In this document: positions 1-13,100 of the stretch, one piece after another
Numbering within the stretch: the stretch's first letter is position 1
Layout of the letters: each line of letters starts with the position of its first letter
DNA from: Glandiceps talaboti
Lineage: Eukaryota > Hemichordata > Enteropneusta > Spengelidae
Reading direction: 5' to 3'
Assembly (NCBI RefSeq): GCF_964340395.1
Contig: NC_135563.1
Coordinates: 6,653,922 to 6,717,921, forward strand
Length of the DNA stretch: 64,000 bases
The notes under the pieces: generated by a model
The model's input: only the letters and a program-made list of their open reading frames with translations
Database searches by the model: none
Told to the model about the DNA's origin: nothing
Translations under genes and position numbers: made by a program

Positions 1-7
1 ATACATT

Positions 8-620
8 TGTCCTATAAAATTTGTTGATGTACCTTACAGTGTTAATGAATAATTTGCAAAATTAATGATTTTCGGTAATTAACACGTACTTCAATTTCAA
101 TACAATTCAGTACATACATTAACCATAACAAATTGTGTATGTCCTATAAAGTTAGTTGATGTACCTTACAGTGTTAATAAATAATTTGCGTAATTAATGA
201 TTTTTGGGAATTAGGCTATATCTTAAGACTGCATACTTCAATTTCAATACAATTTAGTACATATGTTAAACATAATGAAGCAGATATGTCCTTTAAAATT
301 TGTTGATACAGCTTACAGTTTTCATGAAATATTTGCATAATTAACGATTTTAGGTAACTAGGCTGTATCTTAAAAATTCAAGCTTCAAATTTTGTATAAT
401 ATGGTACATATATCAACCATAATAATACGCACCTGTCCTATGAAGTTTGTTCCTACTTTTACCTTTAATGAGTATTTTGAATAATGAACGATATTCAGTA
501 ATTAAGCAGGATCATGCACTCTTCAAATTCTGTATAATTTGGCACATACATTAACCTAAGGAAGCACACTTGTCCAAAAAGAGACTGTTACCATACTTTT
601 TTAGTTTAATGAGTTATTAG
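8..620. repeat. Degenerate tandem repeat, about 132-147 bp units, 4.3 copies
   Basis: Units begin TGTCCTATAAAATTTGTTG near 8, 140, 287, 434 and 571. They share an inner TAATGATTTTCGGTAATTA core and a CTTCAA..TACATACATTAACC end. Copies are well diverged. A related copy lies at 55320-55520. It sits in a prominin intron. Confidence 0.75.
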
Positions 621-983
621 TGATTCCCTTATGGGAGGCATTCTGTTTAAATCTAGTTAAACAATTATGTTTACTTACGTTTTAAAACTAAATTTGATAT
701 TACATGCACATTGCAAGGTTATACAACCGATGATTTTGGTTGAGAAACCACTGTAGCATTGACCTGTAGGTAAGCATGGTAAGCATGACAGATCATGTGA
801 TTACATAATTTGCATAGCTGTTGGATGCCTTTTTTCTATGAACATGACCTTGGAAAACAGAGTATAATTTAATCTTTTGAAAGTAAGATATTTAAATGAT
901 AAGATGGAGCAATATCAAAATGACAGAGTTTAAATTGTCAAAAGTAATCTTCGAATCCAGTAATATGATATCATAGAACTTAC

Positions 984-1142
984 GCCATAAGGAAAAGCCC
1001 ACCACAATTTGATAATCCAGATCGTTTGGTTGGGTTTGAACTCGATGAAGTACATGAACCAACCATTCCAAATAAAATGCCAATCAGATTAAACACAACA
1101 ACAAGCAACACAACAGCATGTAGGCCTGTCATTGCATACCAC
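984..1142 (-). CDS. Prominin exon 12: TM3, cytoplasmic loop 2, start of TM4
   Basis: 159 nt between acceptor ATTTACAG and donor GTAAGT. It encodes WYAMTGLHAVVLLVVVFN (TM3), a loop CTSSSSNPTKRSGLSNCGG, and LFLMA opening TM4. This mirrors the CVSNTGGVFLMVG arrangement of human prominin-1. It ends in phase 2, so the gene continues beyond the left edge. No further exon was recognised in 1-983. Confidence 0.93.
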
Positions 1143-4100
1143 CTGTAAATGATAAAATGACAACAACATTTAAGGTTTTGGAAAAACAGAGTAAAAGTGT
1201 TGCACACATTTAAAAGTCAGCAGGACTATCATAATGGCAACATAGCCATTGAGTTCATGCCTGGATTTCAGTACTTTAATCACTCATTCATGGTACCTTT
1301 AATACATCATTTTGCATTAGCTTAGAAATAGCTTTGATAAAAAAAGACATCCCTTTGGATGGTGTAGATTTGACATATAATCATCACATCAATTGAATTT
1401 TACATTGTTTATTCCTTCAAGTCAACAAGATCCACGATGTGAATTCAATAACAGCACTGTCAGTAAAAGCTAATGAGTTATTCACTATGGTGCAGTGAAT
1501 ATAATTTTGTTATTTTGTAGAGTGGCAATTTTAATATACCCTGAGAACACTACACTAGCACTCGCATGTCATGGGGTTCTGGCATATTATTGTATCTTGA
1601 CCAAACATATCTCTGCTTTCCCTTTACACCATCAATATACTGGACATGTATAAGTACCTGTTATTTGCCAAATACCATTCCATATCTTGCTGCGAGAGGT
1701 AATTTTTCCGGTAATAACGGAGAGCCAGAGGCGAGCCGTTATACCGGAAAAATTACCTCGAGCAGCAAGATATGGAACCGTATTTGCGGATAACATACTT
1801 ATACGTCACCTGCAACTACGAAATTCAATTTTTGAATGTCTAAAAATGCTGTTTCATTTTAAAACAAAATCACTTCCGCGTTATACTTTTGGGCGTAGTA
1901 TCACATACCTCTCTAATGACTGCAGTGCGGTTGTTCACATCTCAGCCTTAACTTTATCATCCAATCAGAGTGTGCGTTTGCTCAGTAGTATGACGTAATG
2001 TTTACTATTTGCATATCACTCAAAGATATATTCAAACTTATAACCTTCAGCAGAAAAATGAGTGCGTCTTTGTTTTGCGTACTGTATTCCATTAAATGTA
2101 CAGAAATGTTCGTGATATACTTTGTTGTTCTAGTTAAGGAAAAATTGCACCCTCTGTGGTGGTAATTTTGATATCGTTCATAAATTTAGGAATTCATGTT
2201 CACGATCGCGTGACGACCGTGCGTTTGCCGTATCTGGACTATCACCGTTCTGCATGGAATTTTTGACATTTTCCCTCCGACACAAAACATACATTTCAAA
2301 GACTTGTTACAATGTATACAACGATGATATTTCATACGGTTGACAATAAATTTGGCATTTGGAAATGTTGGTTATAGCTGTATTTCTAGTTGTCTGCTTG
2401 GTTTGTTTACAAGGGGACATCCAGTGATCACGTGATACAACAAGCAAAAATACGGCTGTTGGTGAAAAATACGCCTGTGTATCTGCAGGGCTCTTGACCA
2501 ATCAGAATGCGAGATTGGTGACAGGTGACGTATAATACAATTAAATTAGTATGAGATACAATATTTGAATTATATAATTGCATAATGATAATGCATGTAC
2601 ATGACTAAGTGCACTTACCTATATTGATCATACTCTGTAAGTATACTTGAAAAGCCTGTAATTTGATCCTTTATATCTGTCACCCCACTTGTCATCTAAA
2701 ATAGGACATTTGAAGTTTTAGGTAAAGAATATCCAAGACGGTGTGACATACTGTACATCCTATTTTCAGAAGTTCTATGTTTCAGTACTACGGTACCCCA
2801 TAGTTAGGTGGCTTAATAGTAGAAATAAAAACAATCTGGCACACTGACACACTGGATTAAAAGCACCATGGCACAATTGGTTAACAGGGTATATAGAATG
2901 ACTTGACAGCGGGGGGGGGGGGGGGGGGGGGGGGGGGTTCAAGTTATTCTCTATATATACCTTGTTAACCAACTGCCATGATTTCACTCAAAAATAGGCC
3001 TAATAGCCACCTGATTACCTATGTACCGTATACATCTATATATGTAACACTTGCATTTATAATCTTCTCTACTGAGCATGATGATTTTATAGTGACAAAA
3101 TAGAAAATTACACTAGGAATTCATTTGAGGGAGTATGGTATGATTATTTAGAAATAAACCAGCACCTGGGGATGGTTTATTGCTGTAACATATAATTATT
3201 ATTATACCAGCTGAGAATATTTTTAAAAAAACATAGATAACAAGTAAAGGCTTTGTGGATTCTTTAGCCACTGGAATATGAATACAGTTGTATTAATTAT
3301 TCACACAATTACTACAATGAATGATATTCAATCTTTGTTTAGAGTTGATTTGCTTCCCGTCAGCTGTCAATGTCGTTTTATAAAAGATTGTGATGACATA
3401 TACTATCAGCCCACAGAAACAGACACATTTAACTTGATTCAATCTAGTATAATGCAATGGGCAGGTACATAATGCATTAAATTTTGGAGTTCAATGTAAT
3501 ATGACTAGCAAAAAAGCACTTAAACTTACCCCAGATAATTGATCTATTAGTGGATTGATTTGACCATCAATTTGGGTAATAAAATCTGAGAAAGTTGTAT
3601 TGATGTCTGGTATCAAAATGAAAAGTAAATATACATGTTTGTAATCAATACTTATAATACCAGGTAATCATGCTGTCGTTTTCCACACCAAGGCTCAAAA
3701 CAGTAAGAACAGAAGTCTGTGATGAATTTGAAATCAATTTGCCAACAAAAGCTTTGTCATGGCAAATCTAGCTTGGCCACAACTCACTCCACCATCACAT
3801 GATGCAGATTGGAAAGGAGTTGAGTCATAAACAAATGCAATTTAACAAACTGAATATTGGTAAATAATCATTAGAACAGAATCAGTTATAATCTATCACA
3901 TTATGATATGAGGCTTGGCATGAAATGACAGCAATAAATAAGATATATATAGTAAACATGGCAGGTTATCTTGAAAGTGACACGTCCCAATGTTCGTTTA
4001 CATATGAGCAACCTATTGTAAATATGTAATACAATTACTCTGAGGCCTAATAAAAAAAGTTTTGTGGTTCTGGTTACACACAATTTTAGAATAGGTAGGG

Positions 4101-7100
4101 TAGGTAGATATTTTATTTTATTTTATTTCATTTTTTTCTGTGTGAGTGCCTAGTTCAAGTTTTCCATTGTTTTCCAAATGGTCTCTGTGTTATTTATTTC
4201 TTCATATCAGATGTAAAACCATTACAGATTGGAGGAACAGTTTTAGAGTATCTTGTTAAGTTGATGGCAGTTTCTGCATCCACTATTTTTCATTTTAGTA
4301 TTTTTTTCTTGATACGTAAGAAAAAGTTTATGGTTGGCAGTGAAAAGCTAGGTTTTGTCAGGTAACCGGAACAAAACAATTATTTTTTTAGGCCTGATGT
4401 GTGTGGCAATTGAATCATAATGAAAGAAGAGGAAAATCTCCAGTGTCAGCCAATTGTCATTTTAACTGGGTCTTCACCTTTACACAAAAAAGTATTCAAA
4501 ATTTCTTTTGGCGATGATATAGTTTGACCTATATTTACACTAGATGTGTATACTTCTCAAACAAAGTAATATTCTGCAAATAAGTCACATGTATATGCTT
4601 ATTAAGAAACTATGTATGAACTGATGATTATTGATTGCGTAAGACACGATTGTGAAAAGATAATTCCTATTAGTACAGGTTGATTAATTTTTTTAAAAAT
4701 TATAAAGAATCTACATACCTTGAACAATTGTTGCAGTATTGGTAGAAACTGTGTCAGGTATATTATCAAATGTAGCTTTACTCTGTGGAAAAATACATAA
4801 TTATGGTAAAAATTGCAGGATTGTTCTATATCGCAATTACTAATATGCTTCTGTATTTCAACTTTCTCCAAATTCATACGGAAGTGAATTGATCAATTTA
4901 TTTTCACAAGATAACAAGACAAAGTTACATTAAATTTTGCAAAGGACATTACAGATTAAAGTAGCCATATTGATGAGGATTGGGAATAAATTTTGGATTT
5001 TTAATTTATAAAACAATTTTATCATGGCTTCCTTCTTGAACCAGAGATGAAGTGAAAATGCTCCGGTATAAGGGGAAATGTTGTTAATGTGCTTGCTGAG
5101 ACTTTGAAATGTCTCTCTGTACTGTTATACCTTTGTGTAATCAATATCTGTAGCAAGTTCACTTGATTTCAGTACAGTCCTGGCTATATATCTGTTATTG
5201 CCAGAGTTCATCATTTATGCAAATTTGCTATTGAATTGATACCATCATGTCTTTGCTCGGTCAAATTCTTTATGATCAATATCTGTGGCAGTTTGCAGTT
5301 TAATTGCCAAAGTTCATTAATTATGTAAATGAGCAATTAACTGACACCACTAAATTTCATTAAGAACTATAACATCTCTATGATCAATATCTGTGGCAAG
5401 TTTCATCAAATTTGGCATAGTCTTTCTTGGTCTGGGCCCTATTTGCCAAAGTTCGTTAATTATGCAAATGAGCAATTAATTGACACAAAAACTTCTCAGC
5501 AGATTGGTCTGAAATTTGGTAGGGAATTGTGTTCTAAAGGATAGTATAGATGAGGAATTGTTCATGACATGATAAAAATGCTATCAGTAATATGCAAATA
5601 AGATCTAAAAATGTTTTTTGGTTAAAATGTTTTCATTCAGAAATTACTGGGCAGATTGGGCTGGAATTTGATGAGTACATGTCTAGGGAGTGTAGATTAA
5701 GAACTGTTTGGCACATAATGATCTTATCAGTGTTATGCAAATTAAATGTAAAAATGTGAATTTGCCTTGTCAAAAATTACATATCTCAAAAATTATTTGG
5801 TGGATAGGCCTGAAGTTTGGTGAGGATGTTCCTATAAGTGGTATTCTGCAGACTGGTGTTGTTTAAAACACATTTTGACAAAATTGCCCTCAGCAACCAT
5901 CAAAATCCTAGCAACTTAGCATTAACCAAACGCCAGTATAAACATAGCAACAGCCAAATGATGGTGTGTATTGCAAAGATAAAAACAGGGATGGTTAGGC
6001 AAGTGGATAAACATCCAAAAAGTGAATGCACATATATGCCTAACAACAAGGCCATGCCCACAACAATTAACAGCCAAATGATGTATATGGTAGCAGTAAA
6101 AACAGGGCTGGCAGATGGATAAACAATCAGCAAATGAACACACACCCATATGCGTAGCAAGTAGACCATGCCCATAAGCAACAGTGAAATGATGATGTAT
6201 ATTGCTAAAATAATATGGATGCATGGTTAGGCCAGTGGATAAACTAAACATTTACATATATGATATAATCATCCAGCAACTAAGACCACCACCAATAGTA
6301 AGAGTAAAATGATGGGTGTATAATCCATACTAGGTAACAACAGGGTTGGATTGTTGTGTGGATACACAGTCATTTAAAAAAACAAAACCCATATACATTG
6401 CACTGTACATGCAGATTATACCACAATGAGATTGGCGCTATTTTTGTTCAGGTTATCTCGCAGCAATATAGCGATTGCAACTATTACACACAATTATTTC
6501 CTATTGATTGTTTGAAAACAATAAAATATGGATAGCTAAAGAGATTAAACTGTTATTTATACTTACATCTTCAGCAGTAGTCTTAGGATCGTTTGCTAAG
6601 ACAGCATCTAATGCTGCTATTTTCACAGTGACTGAGTCTGCTGGTGTGATCCTAGGATAACTTCCACTACCACTCTGTATGATGTAGAAATCATGACAAG
6701 CTTAATATGTGAATTCTATCACTGTTGTTACAGTACCATAGTTAGACTGTTAGTGTTACAAAGTACTTTTCAGAAATTCCTAGTAAAACAAAAGATATCA
6801 TGCCTCACTTGCTAATACTGCTTCAAAAGTTTGAAAGATAAATAGAATTGGTAGAAGTAATCTTAGCACATGAATAGCATATAAAAGTCTACTCCTCTCT
6901 CTCCCATAATAGTTAGTTACAAATTTGTTAAATTATCAGTGTATGCAAACAGTAAAATTGCTTATTATCATGAAGTAACAATGTTTTAAGTATAATGCTT
7001 ACTTGAACTAGGATATGTAGATTATCCATATTTTACTTACAGCATCACTAAAGTCACGCCCAGTTTTACATGTTAAAAGATCCCGAGATGGGATGGCACT

Positions 7101-10100
7101 ATTGCAAACACCACATGTAGGTGCACCAACATCACCTCTCAATGTGTCCAATGCAGTACAGAATGTTCCATAATCATCATTAAGATCAGTACTCAAAGTG
7201 TTCATGTTGTTTAAACCATCACGAGTCGCTTCGATATCTATGGTGAAGTGAAATGAAAAAAATCAATTTGCCTACAATGTCGAATAACACTGAGACAAAA
7301 CATTAATTCATAAATGTGCTAGTATATGTCTTGTACAACCCTTATCCAGGCTTGTAGTTGTGCAAGACTACAGAAATTGTACAGTAAAGTTGAAGTACAG
7401 TCAATATCTGGAACTTTGTAGTGAGATGATGTAGATGAGTTTCATCCCCCTCCAACTGTCTGTTTCCATCCAGTTTTTACATGTCATACTAGAGTGATAT
7501 CATTTAGATTTGAATATTTCTACTACTTTATTGTATTTCATCCACACAGTAAACACAGGTGTACATGTAGTTCTAGTCCATGAAGACCAGCGTACTTGGT
7601 GCATCATTTCCTAAATTGGTAACTCAACCCAACTGGTTTTTGCTATTAAACCTAAGACTTCTGAGATCACTGGTTTTAGTCGAAGAACATTTCAGATATA
7701 ATCTGATGGTTTTGATTGGTTTAGAGTGAACATTAATTGTAATAATGATTAATAATATCATGTACAGTGAAATACATTGCAGATATACCCCCCGCCCCAA
7801 ACAAAGAAAAAAAGAAAAAAGAAAAAAAATAGAATTATTTCTGGTCAGCATGCATCACTTAAATATCCTTGCATCAGTCCTTTTTCTCATGCTTGTCCAC
7901 CCCATGTAGTCTGCAGATATGAGGAAATGCAAAAATAACCCTCCCTACTTCAGTGAAGACAACTGCAGACCCAATCATGAACAAGCAAATGACATCTGCC
8001 CCACATACATGTACACACGTGCTCTAAAGTATGTATTAAAAAGAATAGTACCTGCCATAAACAGTAGATTTAATGACAGGTTTGTTGAGAATAAAAATTT
8101 GTTTCGTTGCACAAAGACAAAATGTCCTGAACAGAAACAATTCTTCTTCTCTTTTTTTGGCCCAAGCCAACAATTTTTGATCAATTTGGAAAGTACATAA
8201 CAATGGAATAGATTAACAGTGAAATACAATTTGTAATATGAAATTGACATAACATTAATGCATTTCAGATATAATCTGAACATTTTGATAGGTTTGGAAT
8301 GAACATAACGATTGAATTAGATTACAAATTGACTACTTAATATTTTATTACATATTAAATTCTTCTCATCAAATCAATATGATCAATTCTTTTTTTCAAT
8401 TCAGTGACAATAAATGCAGACTATAAACGTCACAGTCAAGAAATTAATTAAGAAATATTTACACTAACTTATGAGAAGATGTCCCATGATAAACTAAAGA
8501 GGTTATACTTGTGAACACTCAGGTCAGTAAGATATTGATTTAATAATAATTTATGACTTTGGGAAAGGGATTGAAAAATAGTTGCCTGCCAACTAATCTA
8601 GTCCCACCTCACTGTTTTAAATTCATTCATCCAAAATACTTTGGAAGTAGTTAAGGTATAAATCTGCACAGACCAAGAAATAATGTAAAAACATAAAATA
8701 CTAGAATTGTGTTGATAAAATGTGTTCATATATTATACATAAGAGATGTATATATTCTCTTCATAAAAACGTTGCTGTAGAGTTCTATAGTCAGATGGAC
8801 TCCTCTCATGAGCTATGCAACATTTTGTGTTTGCTGTTGATGATATATCATGACAAATGGTTTGATTAAAAGGAACATGTACATGTTTCTTAAGTTTTCT
8901 AAATAACTGTTCTGCACTATATAATTATAGATGTATTTATGTGATGTTGCTAACACAAAGATACACAAAATTCACCTCTAGATTAATAAGAGAGACATAT
9001 AACACAAACACACAGTGATTGTTTACCCAATTACATAGAAAAGTAAGCATTGCTGTTCATTTGAAGTGTTAGAAACAGACTTCTGTTGCAAAATGTATAC
9101 ACACATGGATGTGAATTATGATTTTAGCGACTTCAATTGTTTACTGTCCCATTGATAACCAACATGATTTAATTTACATGTACTAGTCTAGTCTCTCTGA
9201 TGTGTGTGTGTGTGTGTGTGTGAGATAAAATATGTCTCATGAGTGAAACACCAAGGTATCTTTATTTCTCCTGCAATTACTGTGTACTTGATTCAGGTGT
9301 TTTGTGAATGTTTTTGATTGATTAAATGAAAAGAAGTTAATATAAAGATACTTACTGTCAACCATTATAATCATACTATCTATTGCTGGTTGTACTTCTT
9401 CTCCTAAAGCATCTCTGATTGCTCCACCTAGAACATCTCCAATATCTGTTATATAACAGAAAATGAATTTTAAAAGCTTTTACCAGAAAATATGATTATT
9501 TCATGCCAATAATTAAATCAATAAAATGTGTTATAGCTCTCACAATTCTTGTAAAATAGTGATGATGTGTATGATGTATCCAAATCTGTCCATTATGTTG
9601 CTTTTTAAAGTGGTCATATGGACGAGGTTTGGTTTGGATTTTTAATTTATACAACAATTTTATCATGGATTCCTACTTGAAAAACCAATGTGAAACATCA
9701 TAGATAAAGTCTGTGCTTGAGACTCAATACATGAATAAAAAAGTTTAAAAATGTGTGAAAAGTTTGTTATTGTATGTACAATAACAAACATTTTTACACA
9801 TTAATCTTTTGCAATGTATTGAGTTACAAACACTGACTTGGTCAATGTTGTTTGAATCACATTGATTTTTCAAGTAGGAAGCCATGATAAAATTGTATTA
9901 ATTAAAAATCCAAAATAAATACCCAATCCTCGTCCATATGGCCACTTTAACATTTTGTTAGCCTATCATTTACCTAAAGGTTACAGGCATATTAGTGTGA
10001 CTGACAGGTACAAATGGGGCTCAGCGAATCGAAACAAATGTCATACACCAAATGTTAGCAAAATATAAAATATACCCATGAGTGGTAGGAATTTAAAAAA

Positions 10101-13100
10101 AGAAAATACAAAGACACTGGTATGGAAAAGAATTGATGGGAAATAGGATGCCAATCTTTTGCTACACTGTATCAAGACTTATACATTGTATAACCACATG
10201 ATTATTCATTTTAGTTCCAGCTAGGTCACATAGTAACAGTATAGCCCAACGATGCATAAGAAAGATGTCACTCAGCTGTTTATTCTCTCTTGTTGTATTT
10301 AAATACTTACTTGAGAAGTCAGATAAAATTTCTCCAATAAGCCACGTTGTCTGTTCAATAGCTACAAATTTCAATTCCTGGAAGAATAACAGATCAAAAT
10401 TTTTAAAAATCTTTTCAGGATTACATACACACTGTTGGATTATTTTTCGTTACTAGTTTGAAAATTGACATCACTGCATGTATGTAGATTAAACAAAAAA
10501 TTAATGAATAAAAGAACCAGTTATAGATTAACCATTACAAATAAGATACTTTATTCATTATACTCTATGGTTGATTTTCTCCACAAATGTTCAAGGTCAT
10601 TTCATGTAGCTTGTACAATGTATGCAATACTTTTTCTTGAGTGTAAATAAACAGTTTTCAATGTAAGTTATTTTTTATTTTGACAGAATTGGTTTAGGAA
10701 ATACTATGATGATAGTGGCCAAGAAAGGAAAAACCCCATCATTATTTGTACTGGTTGATTAAGGAGAATGTCAACACAAAAATCACAGTACTTCATTGTC
10801 AACTTACATCTACTGTATTATTTGAAAACTTCAGCACATCATCCAAAGTGCCAATTATGTTATCATCAAGACCTTTCAGGACATCACCGGTACGTTCATT
10901 GGTAAAATACCCACAGGCAACTCCAAATCTGTTCACAATCACAAAGAAAAAACAAAATGAGGAGAAAACAATATAGTCTTTAGACCAAATAAAAAAAGTT
11001 GTTTGGTTCCGGTTACCTGATCTCACCTAGTTTTTCACGCCAACCCTAAATGGTTTGTTTTTTTAGATATTTGGGGGGAAAAAATAAGAAAAACGTGTGA
11101 AGTCTCATCAGAAATAGTGGAAGCGGAAACTGTTCTTTCAATCTGTAATGGCTGTACATCTGATGAGAAGAAACCAATAACATAGAGACTATATAGAAAT
11201 CAACAGAAAACATAACTACGTTAAGTAGACACTCACATATGAAAAAAAAATAAAAAAAATAAAATAAATAATCTACCTACCCCACCTATTTTAAAATTGA
11301 ATGTAATCAGAACCACACAAATTTTTTTTTTACGCCATATCTCCACTTTTTAATCTGACTACAAGTGCCTTGATGTAAGGTTTTTTAATAAAACAAAAGT
11401 AAGCAGACGAAACTATATGGTCTCTAGGTGGCGCTAGATATACCTGTTCTACCGACAATGCAAGGTGTAAATTCTGTGCGACATAAGAAAATTGAATTAT
11501 AATTGGAAGAAAAGAAATCATTGAACAATTTGGATCTCAGTATGGAAATTAACCAAGCTTAGTTCTGTATTATGCAAAAATAGTCTGAAAATTCTGTTTT
11601 TTGAACATATTTTTACGACTTTTCAAAAATTTTAGCAGGTCCATCCCCACTCACATTAAGAGTGAAAATTACTGATTAGAAGATCCACTGTAGGCTATCT
11701 ATCATGATGTCATTATCAAAAACATTGATAAAACATTCATTATATATTTATATTATATAAGCTATTAATTAGAAGCTCTTATCATTAAAAGTTGAGCTTT
11801 AAAGATTTTGAAATTCAAAAAATTTCTCAGAATTAAATAAAATTGTTCCTACCCTAAAATACCAGAAATACAACTCAGTACAACAAGAAAGACAATTTTT
11901 TTGCATCCATTGGAACTTGAATGTTTCTGGTGCATCTTTCCACCGCAGTTTCCACACATTCTACAGCAACAGAAACAGCAACACACAATAGGGAAGATAA
12001 GTAAGAATAGAATTCCTATGGTTATACATGCAGCAAATCCCAAGAACAGATTGGTCAAGTTCTAGTAGGAAAGTAAACAGAAAACAAGAATGTCAGCTTT
12101 AATTCATGATATCATACACAAACCTAATTCTTAGAATGGAACATAAACTTTTGTTGTTGCCCCAAAGTGGTTGAAGAAGCTAATACCTAAAACACTACTA
12201 GCCATAAATCAAGCCTTTCAAAACAAAATGTACACTTGTGCCATCATTGAAATATAGACATGTTTGGGTCACAAATTGTTAATTTTCTTAGGGGGGAGGG
12301 CAGTGTTTGGTTGTTCGTTGGTTTGTTGTTGTTTACTCATGTATGTATCTACTCATTTGTCAGTTTATTTTGTTTGTTTGTTTGTTTACTTGTTTGTTTT
12401 GTTTGTTTGTTTACTTGTATGTTTTTTTTTGTTTTTTTTATATTTGTAAACAGAACTAAATGAGCCTGGGCACCCTGTGGTTAAACTTCCGACGGAAACA
12501 TTCTATTTGTTTAAGTTCATGAAGTAACTTTCCCTTTTTATGTGGAATAAGTGTAAAATTCCAAATGAAAACAAAATGAACACAATCATATGAGTTATAT
12601 ATCTACTTACAGCCTGTAAGAATTCTATCAATACCGCCATATCACTCAAGTCACTAAATATGCTTCCTAATTTACCTGTGAAAAAAGCAGACAACAGATA
12701 ATAGGTTACTATACCATGCATAAGCCATAAATATAGAATTTATACCGCGGTTGTTCTACAATGTACATCTATGTCACAACAATGCATGTCACTCAGGTTC
12801 TACTGTGTGCAAAATATCAATTTTGAACACAGTAGAAAAAAACATTCAAAATTGTCATTACTTTCCCTGATTTTTCTTTGATATTACTGGTGCTGGTATA
12901 ATATTCTCCAATATTCTTCTTCATTTTCCGTGGCAGAACGAAGACAAATTTTAGGGAATAACATCTAATTATACCACACAACCAGGTCTGATGTGTTAGA
13001 ACAGAAAATATGGGTTCTTATGCTAACACTAGTCATTCTAGGTCATAACAACCTGCTTATCAGCATTATTTTCTCGATTTTCATAAATTGTGCTCGAGGA

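Noticed and set aside
5838-6251. Overlapping frames of about 95-110 codons on both strands
   Set aside because: They coincide with degenerate 120-bp tandem repeats and have no domain-like sequence.
12260-12463. Hydrophobic frames of 61-67 codons (CLFVCLLVC)
   Set aside because: They derive from a T/G-rich simple-sequence stretch inside prominin intron 2.
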